From contig UQUS01000016.1 in assembly GCA_900544335.1 (NCBI GenBank), positions 1 through 38,772 on the forward strand: DNA of 38,772 nucleotides. The letters run 5' to 3'. The notes below the pieces were generated by a model that worked only from the letters and a program-made list of their open reading frames with translations, ran no database searches and was not told where the DNA came from. The position numbers and the translations under genes were made by a program. Source of the DNA: an uncultured Sutterella sp. Lineage in GTDB: Bacteria > Pseudomonadota > Gammaproteobacteria > Burkholderiales > Burkholderiaceae_F. Below are positions 24,027 to 34,454 of this stretch, piece after piece (within the stretch, counting starts at the first letter, position 1; the number at the start of each line of letters is the position of its first letter).

Positions 24027-24086
24027 AGTGATTTCCTTTCAACAAGCGGGCTAACGCCCGTAAAAGCGCAAAAACACACGGCTAAC

Positions 24087-25184
24087 TTAAACCACATCGA
24101 CGGCCTTCGGATACGATCCGAGGACTTTGAGGACCGACGTGCACTGCTTCATTTGGTCCAGGGCTTCACGCACATTGGCATCTTTTTCAAAGCCCTCGAT
24201 ATCCACATAAAAGGTGTAGTCCCAACCGCCCGTACGTGCCGGACGACTTTCGAGTTTGACCATGGAAACCCCGTGTTCCTTAAAGGGCTCCAAGACCTGA
24301 CAAAGACCGCCCGAGACGTTGGCGCAGACAAACCAAATGGACGTCTTTGCCAAGCGAGTCGGCACATCTTGAACCGGCGTTTTTCCCAAGACGAAAAACC
24401 GTGTGCGATTGCGCGCATCGTCTTGAATGGCCGAGGCAAGAATCGTCAGGTCATAAAGCTCAGCAGCGCGTGCTGCGGCAATCGCGGCCATCGACCGGTC
24501 CGTTTGTGCAGCTTGAGCCGCCTTGGCGTTACTAGCGGCCGGAACGAGTTCGACTCCCGGTAAGTGCGCAGCAAGCCAGTTACGGCATTGCGCGAGGGCC
24601 TGCGGATGCGCGGAAACGCGCTTGATGTCACTTAAAGACGCTGCGTGCGACATCAAGTTGTGAACCACGGGAACGTTGACTTCGCCGACAATACAAAGCG
24701 ATGTGCGAATCAAAAGATCTAATGTGCGCGTCACGGTCCCTTGCGCCGAATTTTCAATCGGCACGACCGCATAGTCGACTTGACCTGTCTCTGCGGCACG
24801 GAACACTTCGTCGATGCTCGGACCGGCCAGCATTTGGACGCCGTGCCCGAAAGCACAGATAGCCGCCATCTCGCAAAAGGTTCCCTGCGGACCGAGATAA
24901 GCCACGCGCATCGGCTTTTCGAGCGACCGGCACGCCGACATGATTTCTCGGTAAATCCGAGCCAGGGAGGCGCCGTCCAATCTTGCACCGAGGGCGCGGG
25001 ACTTTTCAATCACGCGTTCGATAATCGCGCGTTCGCGCTCGGGGCGATAAACCGCCGCCGTTCCCTTGGCAACACCGACGTCGTGTGCAAGAGAGGCCCG
25101 CTCGACAAGAAGCGCAACGAGTTGGTCGTCAACGGCATCGATTCTTTCACGCAGCCGAGCAATCTGTTCGGTTTTTTCCGTCAT
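24087..25184 (-). CDS. pheA: Bifunctional chorismate mutase / prephenate dehydratase (P-protein)
   Basis: Converts chorismate to prephenate and on to phenylpyruvate for phenylalanine. Three domains lie in 365 residues. The AroQ chorismate mutase is at ~5-90 (LRERIDAVDDQLVALLVERA, then VYRPERERAII). The prephenate dehydratase is at ~92-270 (VAYLGPQGTFCEMAAI, VPIENSAQGTVTRTLDLL, and the catalytic NRTRFFVLG). The ACT regulatory domain is at ~280-355 (ANVSGGLCQVLEPFKEHGVS and the phenylalanine-binding ESRPARTGGWDYTFYVDIEG). Feedback control by phenylalanine is therefore expected. The ATG at 25184 is 6 bases after serC. Confidence 0.96.
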   Translation of the reverse strand: MTEKTEQIARLRERIDAVDDQLVALLVERASLAHDVGVAKGTAAVYRPERERAIIERVIEKSRALGARLDGASLARIYREIMSACRSLEKPMRVAYLGPQGTFCEMAAICAFGHGVQMLAGPSIDEVFRAAETGQVDYAVVPIENSAQGTVTRTLDLLIRTSLCIVGEVNVPVVHNLMSHAASLSDIKRVSAHPQALAQCRNWLAAHLPGVELVPAASNAKAAQAAQTDRSMAAIAAARAAELYDLTILASAIQDDARNRTRFFVLGKTPVQDVPTRLAKTSIWFVCANVSGGLCQVLEPFKEHGVSMVKLESRPARTGGWDYTFYVDIEGFEKDANVREALDQMKQCTSVLKVLGSYPKAVDVV

Positions 25185-25190
25185 AGCGCT

Positions 25191-26270
25191 TTATCCGTGC
25201 TCGCGGGCAAAGTCCCGCATAAATTCAGCCAAGGCCTTCGTGCCGGCAACCGGCATCGCGTTATAAAGCGACGCACGGAATCCGCCCAAAATGCGATGAC
25301 CCTTAAGGTTCGTTAAGCCACGCTCAGCGGCTTGCTGTAAGAAAGCCTCATTTAGACTCGGGTCTTTGATTGTGAAAACTACGTTCATGCGACTTCTCTC
25401 GCATGCGCGGTATTGATTGATGTAAAACCCGTCACTCGCGTCAATGGCGCTGTACACGAGAGAACTCCGCTCGAGGGCACGTCGATTCATCTCAGCAATT
25501 CCCCCTTCGGAGGCAATCCAGCGACAAACTAAACTTGCCACATAGATGGGAAACACAGGCGGCGTGTTGTACATGGAGCCAGCCTTGGCGTGAACGGCGT
25601 AATCGAGCATCGTCGGGCAAATACTCAAGGCTTTACCGAGTAGGCTCTTACGAATGATGACCACCGTAAGACCGGCCGGCCCGAAGTTCTTTTGGGCTCC
25701 GGCAAACACCAAATCGTGCTTTGTAAAGTCCACGGGACGTGTCATGAAATTGGAGCTGATATCCGAGACAAGAGCTGCACCTGCCGGAGCCTTAGGCACA
25801 TAGTTAAATTCCAATCCGTGAACGGTCTCGTTCTGGCAGTAATACAAATACGAAACGTCCTCGGGGACGATAAACGTCCCCTCATCGGGTACGCTAAAGG
25901 GTGTCGTTTGTCCGATAACCGACACGGCGCCGAAGCGGGCGGCCTCGGCGGCAGCTTTTTTAGACCAGACACCGTCGACGATGTAGGCAGCTTTTCCCTT
26001 TTGTCCGAGCAAATTAAGGGCCACCATCGCAAACTGCATGTGACCGCCGCCTTGCAAAAAGAGAATGTCGAAATCTTCCGGAACTTGAAGTAGCGTGCGA
26101 ATAGACGCCTTCGTCTCCTCGCAAATAGCACTGATTGTTGCGCCTCGATGGCTCATCTCGAGGACACTCATGCCCTGACCCTTGTAGTTAACCAGGTTCT
26201 CGGCAACCTCTTGCAAAACAGGAACGGGCAAAACACCGGGACCCGCGGCAAAGTTATAAACGCGATGCAT
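25191..26270 (-). CDS. serC: Phosphoserine aminotransferase
   Basis: PLP enzyme that makes 3-phosphoserine (serine pathway) and also acts in pyridoxine synthesis; 359 residues, normal length. It starts VYNFAAGPGVLPVPVL, the family N-terminus. ISHRG-type EMSHRGATISAI follows, and LFLQGGGHMQFAMVALNLL binds the cofactor phosphate. The Schiff-base lysine is in FAGAQKNFGPAGLTVVI. A C-terminal GFRASLYNAMP motif is present. The ATG at 26270 follows AAGGAG by 8 nt and is 5 bases after the gyrA stop. gyrA-serC-pheA is the normal Burkholderiales order. Confidence 0.96.
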   Translation of the reverse strand: MHRVYNFAAGPGVLPVPVLQEVAENLVNYKGQGMSVLEMSHRGATISAICEETKASIRTLLQVPEDFDILFLQGGGHMQFAMVALNLLGQKGKAAYIVDGVWSKKAAAEAARFGAVSVIGQTTPFSVPDEGTFIVPEDVSYLYYCQNETVHGLEFNYVPKAPAGAALVSDISSNFMTRPVDFTKHDLVFAGAQKNFGPAGLTVVIIRKSLLGKALSICPTMLDYAVHAKAGSMYNTPPVFPIYVASLVCRWIASEGGIAEMNRRALERSSLVYSAIDASDGFYINQYRACERSRMNVVFTIKDPSLNEAFLQQAAERGLTNLKGHRILGGFRASLYNAMPVAGTKALAEFMRDFAREHG

Positions 26271-26275
26271 ATGCG

Positions 26276-28924
<2,649 letters not shown>

Positions 28925-29350
28925 GGCTTAATAGGAATTGTCTTTTTTCAATACTCAACAAAAATCGCTAGCCCCGAATTTTTCGGGGATTAAAGAGGTT
29001 TAATTGTACGCCTCTTTGCGTGCGCACGTGCAGGCGCGAGCGCGTACGCGCGCGAGAGGGCGCCTCATGAAAAGACTCACTTCGGGCTTTTGTCGTAGAA
29101 AACGCACAAATCACGTTCTTTGACCGTGTGAGGGAATTTCCTTTGCCCTGTAAGGACCTGTTTCTGAGAAAATCGTTTATCATGCCTACATGAAGTGTTG
29201 TGCCTTTTATCGGACATACCACTTTGGAGCAAGACCGGCTTCAGTGTTGAGTTGCACCGCAGGCATTGAAGCGTTGTTCTTTAATTTGCACGTCGAGTTT
29301 TCGTGTGAGTCAGGAAGTACAACAGCGGTGCTTTAACAAAGGAAAATAAT
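28925..29350. other. 426-bp intergenic region between divergent gyrA and ompA
   Basis: No gene or RNA was recognised. For gyrA, two hairpins stand in the leader: CCCCGAA/TTCGGGG (28972-28988) and AAAGAGG/CCTCTTT (28992-29017). From about 29018 to 29070 the DNA is very G+C rich with alternating purine-pyrimidine runs (for example GCGCGTACGCGC, 29040-29051). The ompA side has a TATCAT -10 candidate near 29175-29181 and then a leader of ~150 bases to the AAGGA site of ompA. Promoter assignments are weak. Confidence 0.5.
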
Positions 29351-29980
29351 ATGAAGTCTCTCAAATTGAGTCTCGCGGTAGCCGCCCTGGTTGCTACCGC
29401 CGGTTCTGCGATGGCTGCGGATGCTGTCCCCTACCTCATGGATAGCGCCAACCAGGTTGTCAAGAGTGGCTCGGGTCTGTGCATCCGCACCGGTTTCTGG
29501 ACACCCGCTTTGGCTCAGAAGGCCGGCAATGCGACCGGATGCCAGTGCGATCAGGACATCGCCCCGTGCCAGAAGGCTGCTCCCGCCAAGAAGAAGAAGC
29601 CCGCCAAGGTTACGGTTAACGCCGACGCGGTCTTTGCTTTCGGTAGCGCCAAGCTTTCCGATGAGGGACAGGCAGTTCTGAACGGTTTGATCTCCAAATT
29701 GGCCGGTGTCAACATTGACGTCGTCCTGGCCACAGGCTACACCGACAAGATCGGTTCGGATGCCGCCAACCAGAAGCTTTCCGAAGCACGTGCTGAAGCC
29801 GTCAAGGCGTACTTGGCTGCCAACGGCGTTGCGGAAGATCGCATCCAGCCGCTCGGCTTGGGCTCTGACAACCCCGTTGTCGAATGCGCCAAGAACCTGA
29901 GCAAGGACGAGCTCATCAAGTGCCTCGCCCCGAACCGTCGTACGGAAGTCGAAGTGTTCGGTTCGCGCGCTGCGAAGTAA
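29351..29980 (+). CDS. ompA: OmpA-family outer-membrane / peptidoglycan-associated protein
   Basis: 209 residues. A clear signal peptide (MKSLKLSLAVAALVATAGSAMA) ends at Ala22. A short N-terminal part has SGSGLCIRTGFWTPALAQ and the Cys-rich ATGCQCDQDIAPCQ, like Burkholderiales OmpA-like proteins. It has no eight-stranded barrel. A Lys/Pro-rich hinge (APAKKKKPAK) leads to the OmpA C-terminal peptidoglycan-binding domain (~77-209): AVFAFGSAKLSDEGQ, TGYTDKIGSDAANQKLSEAR and NRRTEVEVFG, with the Asp and Arg that hold diaminopimelate. The Lys-rich hinge and cysteines fit a periplasmic anchoring protein. The ATG follows AAGGAAA. Divergent from gyrA, convergent with the P-II gene. Confidence 0.93.
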   Translation: MKSLKLSLAVAALVATAGSAMAADAVPYLMDSANQVVKSGSGLCIRTGFWTPALAQKAGNATGCQCDQDIAPCQKAAPAKKKKPAKVTVNADAVFAFGSAKLSDEGQAVLNGLISKLAGVNIDVVLATGYTDKIGSDAANQKLSEARAEAVKAYLAANGVAEDRIQPLGLGSDNPVVECAKNLSKDELIKCLAPNRRTEVEVFGSRAAK

Positions 29981-30001
29981 TTTTCGCGTGAGCACCTAGC
30001 G

Positions 30002-30030
30002 AAAAACCCGGTCGCGAGGCCGGGTTTTTT
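30002..30030. terminator. Bidirectional terminator between ompA and the P-II gene
   Basis: Arms AAAAACCCGG (30002-30011) and CCGGGTTTTT (30020-30029) with an 8-nt loop. T-rich tails form on both strands, serving both convergent genes. Confidence 0.9.
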
Positions 30031-30046
30031 ATTGCCTTCAGACTTT

Positions 30047-30385
30047 TCAGACTGCGGCTTCGCCTTCTTCGCCGGTCCGAATGCGAATGACCTGCTCTAA
30101 GTCGACAACGAAAATTTTGCCATCCCCGATTTTCCCGGTCCGAGCACTTTTTTGAATCGCTTCCAAAACGCGGTCGAGGATGTCATCGGTCACGACAGCC
30201 TCAATTTTGACCTTCGGAAGAAAGTCCACCACGTATTCGGCGCCGCGGTACAGTTCCGTGTGACCTTTTTGACGGCCGAATCCCTTCACTTCCGTGACCG
30301 TCAGTCCGTTCACGCCGATTTCGGCCAGTGCTTCACGCACTTCATCGAGTTTAAAAGGTTTGACGACAGCAATGACTAATTTCAT
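30047..30385 (-). CDS. glnB: P-II family nitrogen regulatory protein (GlnB/GlnK)
   Basis: Trimeric signal protein that reads 2-oxoglutarate, ATP/ADP and glutamine state; 112 residues, the exact family length. The T-loop GFGRQKGHTELYRGAEYVVDF carries the uridylylation Tyr51, and the C-terminal signature TGKIGDGKIFVVDLEQVIRI binds ATP. The N-terminus (MKLVIAVVKPFKLDEVREAL) and LEQVIRIRTGE resemble beta-proteobacterial GlnK, but no amtB transporter gene is adjacent, so GlnB versus GlnK cannot be settled. The ATG at 30385 has only a weak GAGAAA site. It shares the terminator at 30002-30030 with convergent ompA. Confidence 0.94.
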   Translation of the reverse strand: MKLVIAVVKPFKLDEVREALAEIGVNGLTVTEVKGFGRQKGHTELYRGAEYVVDFLPKVKIEAVVTDDILDRVLEAIQKSARTGKIGDGKIFVVDLEQVIRIRTGEEGEAAV

Positions 30386-30436
30386 GGCTTTTTCTCAAAA
30401 TGGCTTTTCAGTCAGGCAAAGAATAGCACCTTCCCG

Positions 30437-31660
30437 TTATCGGACGATGCGACGCGCTTCCGTATAGTAACGCTTATCGGTCGCCTCTCCCATGGAAAAG
30501 GTTTTACGCGGGAAGACGCCGCCTAAGGCCACTCCGGTAAAAAAGTCCTCCTTCGCAATGGCCGTCAGTAAAAATCCCAGGCGATTGTCTTCCTGCGCCA
30601 ATTTTCTCAGGGAGGCCTCTCCGTGAATGTAGTCAAGCTCGGCTCCGACTTCCGGTAGGCAGTCATCCAAGGCACTTTGCAATGCCGCAACGGGAAGGAC
30701 TCCGAACTTGCGATCCAAAATAATTTCACCCGTCTTTTGGCCTGCAACCCACGTGATACGGTGACCCTCTAAGGCTCCTGCCGTCTTTGCCAGTTGCGAC
30801 AAAACCGTTTCGGGATTTTTTCCGACAACCAGACGGTGAATCGGCTCAAAGGCAAGCGACTTGTCCCGAATGTTTCCGAGTTCGACCATCGCATACCGTG
30901 CCGGATGGTCTTGGCCTTCTTCAGACGGGAGTCTTGTCTTCAAATCCTCGTAACAGGTCTTGGCCGTTGCCAGAGAGTGGTTCCCGTCTCCGACACAGTA
31001 AAAAAGAGTTCCGACAGAGGCACGTTCTTTTTCGTAGTCGGCCACGGCTTGAGAAAACTCCGCCGCATCGTTCCCTGAAACAAGATACCCGACAAGGTTC
31101 CCGCCTCCGAGCATCAAGTCCAAATCATAAAGTTTCGGAAGCGTTGCTTTTTTTTGCTCGAGCCCGGACAGGAGTCGGTCGGTCGGGTCATCGGCTAAAA
31201 GGAGCACATGGGAAAGCTCCAAGCTGGCGTCCTTACGGATGGCCACGCGCGGCGGAATACGCGAACGGACGGTTTTTTCGGTCGCACGAATCGGCTTATC
31301 GGTTTTTTCGGAAAAGTCGTAAGCCTCTAAATCAACCGTCCCGACTACGCCGCGGCGAATCGCTCCCGTGCAAAGCGTTCTTTCCACATAAACGAAGCTT
31401 GCCGGATGCGAGGCCAAAACGGCGTTTTTCAGATACGAGCGCATGGTGGCTTCAATAGCTCCGATACGTGACGCATTGTCCTTCCCGAGCCAAACCTCTG
31501 GAAAAATCAAAGCGAGCGTACTGGCATCGGTCCCGACAATGCGACAGACCTTTTCCCAGTACTCCGGCTCGCTTGTGAACTGATCGCAGGCAATGACAGG
31601 CCAAGAAACGGAAACCCCGCGACTTGGCAAAAGCACGTCAAACGGCTGAAAAACCGACAT
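30437..31660 (-). CDS. DUF1015 (PF06245-like) protein of unknown function
   Basis: 407 residues, soluble, with no signal or membrane segment. It matches my memory of the DUF1015 family: N-terminal PFDVLLPSRG and VIACDQFTSEPEYWEKV, central YCVGDGNHSLATAKTCYEDL (an invariant GDGNHSL-type motif), then ARYAMVELGNI and a C-terminal FPRKTFSMGEATDKRYYTEA. The GDGNH motif suggests an active or ligand site, but no reaction is established for this type as far as I know. Start ATG at 31660 behind AAGGGGA. It stands alone between the P-II gene and the divergent HTH-LicC gene. Confidence 0.75.
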   Translation of the reverse strand: MSVFQPFDVLLPSRGVSVSWPVIACDQFTSEPEYWEKVCRIVGTDASTLALIFPEVWLGKDNASRIGAIEATMRSYLKNAVLASHPASFVYVERTLCTGAIRRGVVGTVDLEAYDFSEKTDKPIRATEKTVRSRIPPRVAIRKDASLELSHVLLLADDPTDRLLSGLEQKKATLPKLYDLDLMLGGGNLVGYLVSGNDAAEFSQAVADYEKERASVGTLFYCVGDGNHSLATAKTCYEDLKTRLPSEEGQDHPARYAMVELGNIRDKSLAFEPIHRLVVGKNPETVLSQLAKTAGALEGHRITWVAGQKTGEIILDRKFGVLPVAALQSALDDCLPEVGAELDYIHGEASLRKLAQEDNRLGFLLTAIAKEDFFTGVALGGVFPRKTFSMGEATDKRYYTEARRIVR

Positions 31661-31824
31661 ACATTCCCCTTAAAGGAAAAAAGCGTACGGCATTTTACCG
31701 AGGAACGAGGCGCGAAACCTGCCGATTTGAAAAGCAAAACCCCTCCTCGGAAAATCAAGCAGGCTCGCAAGCGTTCATTCCGGCATCAAAGCCTCTTAAA
31801 ATTAAACAACCGCCCTTCCCTCGG

Positions 31825-31830
31825 TATACT
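31825..31830 (+). promoter_or_regulatory. Candidate promoter (-10) of the HTH-LicC/permease unit
   Basis: TATACT at 31825-31830 with a weak -35 (TTAAAC, 31802-31807) exactly 17 bases upstream, in the 230-bp gap between divergent genes. Transcription would start near 31837, some 54 bases before the ATG at 31891. Confidence 0.45.
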
Positions 31831-31890
31831 TGCGAAAAGTAATTTTTTCCTTTGCAACAAAAGCTTGCGTTACAACCTCAGAGCTTTTTT

Positions 31891-32787
31891 ATGACAAAAC
31901 CGCTGACTCGCAAAGAGTTCAATCTTCTGACGACGCTCGCTCCCTGCGACGCGTCGCTCTCCCAACGCGAACTGGCGCGCCGTTCGGGGTTTTCTTTGGG
32001 CACGGCCAATAAACTTCTTGCGGCATTAACGCAAAGCGGTCTTGTTGCCGACAACCAAATTACCGAAAGCGGCTTGGCAACACTCGAGCCCTTTCGCGTC
32101 AAAAAAGCTGTTTTTCTTGCAGCCGGGTTCGGCAGTCGCCTCGTGCCCGTCACACTCAACACCCCCAAACCGCTGGTGCGCGTGAACGGACAGCGTTTAA
32201 TCGACGGTCTTATCGATGCCGTTCTGGCCCTCGGGATTACCGATATCACCATCGTTCGGGGGTATTTAGGCGAACAATTCGATCAGCTTTTGTATAAATA
32301 TCCGATGATTCGTTTTCTGGAAAACCCGATTTACAACGAATCGAACAATATTTCCTCGGCCCTTGTCGCCCGGTTCGGTCTGGCAAATGCCTATGTCTTA
32401 GAGTCCGACCTGTTGATTAACAATCCGAACATTCTTCGTAAATACCACTATGAGTCGGACTTTTTGGGCATTGCCAAAGAGCGCAGTGACGATTGGTGTT
32501 TTACGCTCAAAAACGGCTTTATTGCCGAAGAAAAATTCGGGGGACTGAATTGCTACCAAATGGTCGGCATTTCTTACTGGAATGCGCAAGACGGAGCCAA
32601 ACTTTCTGCCGACTTAAAAGAAGCCTATGAACAACCGGGAGGCAAAGAGCGCTACTGGGAACAAGTTCCTCTCTGTGTTTTCAAAGACAAGTACCAGGTC
32701 GGAATTCTTCCGTGCACACAGGAAGACATCGTTGAAATCGACACCTTCCGAGAGCTCAAACAAATCGACAAGGCATATTGCGGCTAG
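31891..32787 (+). CDS. Winged-helix domain fused to LicC-like sugar/phosphocholine nucleotidyltransferase
   Basis: 298 residues from the first ATG (31891); a TTG at 31852 is a less likely start. Residues ~8-65 read as a MarR-like winged helix (FNLLTTLAP, then LSQRELARRSGFSLGTANKL, then ITESGLATLEP). Residues ~70-298 are an NTP-transferase of the LicC type: AVFLAAGFGSRLVPVT (74-89) with the nucleotide loop, TPKPLVRVNG, NPIYNESNNISSALVA, and the metal-site Asp in VLESDLLI (~169-176). LicC makes CDP-choline from phosphocholine for surface decoration. Fusions of an HTH with LicC are known in lic-type clusters. No LicA kinase or LicD transferase is near. The stop abuts the permease ATG, so they form one operon. 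The substrate (choline, ethanolamine or other) is inference. Confidence 0.8.
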   Translation: MTKPLTRKEFNLLTTLAPCDASLSQRELARRSGFSLGTANKLLAALTQSGLVADNQITESGLATLEPFRVKKAVFLAAGFGSRLVPVTLNTPKPLVRVNGQRLIDGLIDAVLALGITDITIVRGYLGEQFDQLLYKYPMIRFLENPIYNESNNISSALVARFGLANAYVLESDLLINNPNILRKYHYESDFLGIAKERSDDWCFTLKNGFIAEEKFGGLNCYQMVGISYWNAQDGAKLSADLKEAYEQPGGKERYWEQVPLCVFKDKYQVGILPCTQEDIVEIDTFRELKQIDKAYCG

Positions 32788-34263
32788 ATGGAAAAACCAG
32801 ACACAAAACACCCTGCGCACTTAAAGCGCGCCCTCAATCCGATGCATGTTTGGGCTTTGGCCTTCGGATGCATCATCGGATGGGGTTCGTTTATTAATCC
32901 GGGTAAAAAGTTTCTCTTTAACTCGGGAGTCGCCGGGACGGCAATTGCCATGCTCCTCGGAGCCGCCATCATGGTGGTGATTGCCTTTAACTACGCCTAC
33001 ATGGTCCCCAAATATCCCAAAGCCGGCGGTCAATTTACCTTCGCCAAGATTTGTTTCGGTCGGCTTCCGGCGTTCCTGTGCGGGTGGTTTCTCGTTGCCG
33101 CCTATTTGACAAATGTCCCGATGAATTCGACGGCCATAGGCCTAATCATCGACGGCCTCTTCGGTCCGATCCTTAAATTCGGCTTTCACTATACGGTTGC
33201 CGGTTTTGACATCTATGCCGGAGAAATGCTCTTTGCCATGGCCGTTCTCGTGCTGTTCGGCCTTTTTAACATCCAAGGGGTCAAGGTCGCGGGCTCTATT
33301 CAAACACTTTTAGCGTTCTTGCTCGGCTCTTCCGTCTTAACGCTCACGGCAATCGCCCTGACAAGCGATGCCGCAACGTTTGCCAACATGGAACCGCTTT
33401 GGGGATTTGATAAGGAGACCGCCGCCAGTGCCCTTCGAGCCGGAAGTTATGACGGTATCGAGCCTTTTATCCATACGGGCACCGTTTCAATCTGCGCCGC
33501 CGTCCTCGCAACACTAGCAATTGCCCCCTGGGCCTACGTCGGCTTTGACACGATTCCGCAGGCAGCAGAAGAATACAAATTCTCTCCGACGAAGGTGAGC
33601 TTCATCATGATTGTGGCTATCTCCTTCGGCTGCTTTGTCTACATCGCCAACAACACCATCACGGCTGCAGCGCTTGCCAATTGGCCGGACTTAATTATCA
33701 ATAGTTCGCATACGCCTTGGCTTTTGTTAGCGGCCTCCGAGCGCCTCTTAGGGGTTTTCGGGAAAGTCATCGTCGGAATTGCCGTCTTCAGTGCTGTCTT
33801 AACGGGCATTATGGGCTTTTACATGGCCTCCTCGCGCCTGATGTATTCGATGGCCCGAGACGGGTACCTTCCCGAATCCTTTGCCGTCATCGACCCCAAA
33901 CACAGAACTCCGAAAAACGCGCTCTTGTTTTGCATCGGTATTTCGCTTTCCGGTCCGATTCTCGGTCGAGAAGCCCTCGGCTGGTTTGTCGATATGTGCG
34001 CTATCGGCGCCTCCATCGGCTTTCTTTTCACCTGCCTTGCCACGCGCGTCACGATGAAGAAAAACGGAGAATCCAATAGTTTCCTTTCGATTGTTTCCGT
34101 ACTCGGCGCCGCTTTTTCCGCGTTTTTTATTGCCTTGCAATTAATTCCGATTCCAGGACTCGATTTCGTACATTTCGGCACGCCATCGTACCTACTCCTC
34201 GTGGTTTGGATTCTGATCGGTGCCGCCTTTTACCTCGGGCGATTCGGCTTGAAGGTGCGCTAA
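32788..34263 (+). CDS. APC-superfamily amino acid/amine permease
   Basis: 491 residues with about 12 hydrophobic helices. The N-terminal helix 1 motif GCIIGWGSFINPGKKF is the broken-helix substrate site of APC transporters. IAPWAYVGFDTIPQAAEEYK is the helix 6-7 signature, and SRLMYSMARDGYLPESFAVI is the conserved cytoplasmic loop. The overall pattern resembles ethanolamine- and amino-acid permeases. The ATG at 32788 follows the TAG of the HTH-LicC gene with no gap, so translation is coupled and a joint role is probable: import of an amine that is then activated. That link is inferred. No clear terminator follows; 34264-34454 holds no gene that I can see. Confidence 0.85.
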   Translation: MEKPDTKHPAHLKRALNPMHVWALAFGCIIGWGSFINPGKKFLFNSGVAGTAIAMLLGAAIMVVIAFNYAYMVPKYPKAGGQFTFAKICFGRLPAFLCGWFLVAAYLTNVPMNSTAIGLIIDGLFGPILKFGFHYTVAGFDIYAGEMLFAMAVLVLFGLFNIQGVKVAGSIQTLLAFLLGSSVLTLTAIALTSDAATFANMEPLWGFDKETAASALRAGSYDGIEPFIHTGTVSICAAVLATLAIAPWAYVGFDTIPQAAEEYKFSPTKVSFIMIVAISFGCFVYIANNTITAAALANWPDLIINSSHTPWLLLAASERLLGVFGKVIVGIAVFSAVLTGIMGFYMASSRLMYSMARDGYLPESFAVIDPKHRTPKNALLFCIGISLSGPILGREALGWFVDMCAIGASIGFLFTCLATRVTMKKNGESNSFLSIVSVLGAAFSAFFIALQLIPIPGLDFVHFGTPSYLLLVVWILIGAAFYLGRFGLKVR

Positions 34264-34454
34264 GAATAGGCTGCGGAAACCCTCCTTTTTTTTCCCGAAA
34301 CGCTTTCTCAAACAAGAAAAGAAACACCGGGCAACTTTCGCGCTCGGCAATACCCCAAGGCGATCCTCTTACGTGAAATTTTTTGTAAAGGCTTCGCCAA
34401 GGCTCTTCGGATTTGATAGAGTGCGTTCGTTTTTCAAGAATATTTCTCCTACCT

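Noticed and set aside
28925..29350. tRNA or other stable RNA in the gyrA-ompA gap
   Set aside because: No cloverleaf, T-loop consensus or CCA end was seen; only short hairpins and GC-rich tracts.
30787..31458. Open frame of 223 codons on the plus strand
   Set aside because: Antisense to the DUF1015 gene; composition is Arg/Ser/Pro-rich and no start signal is present.
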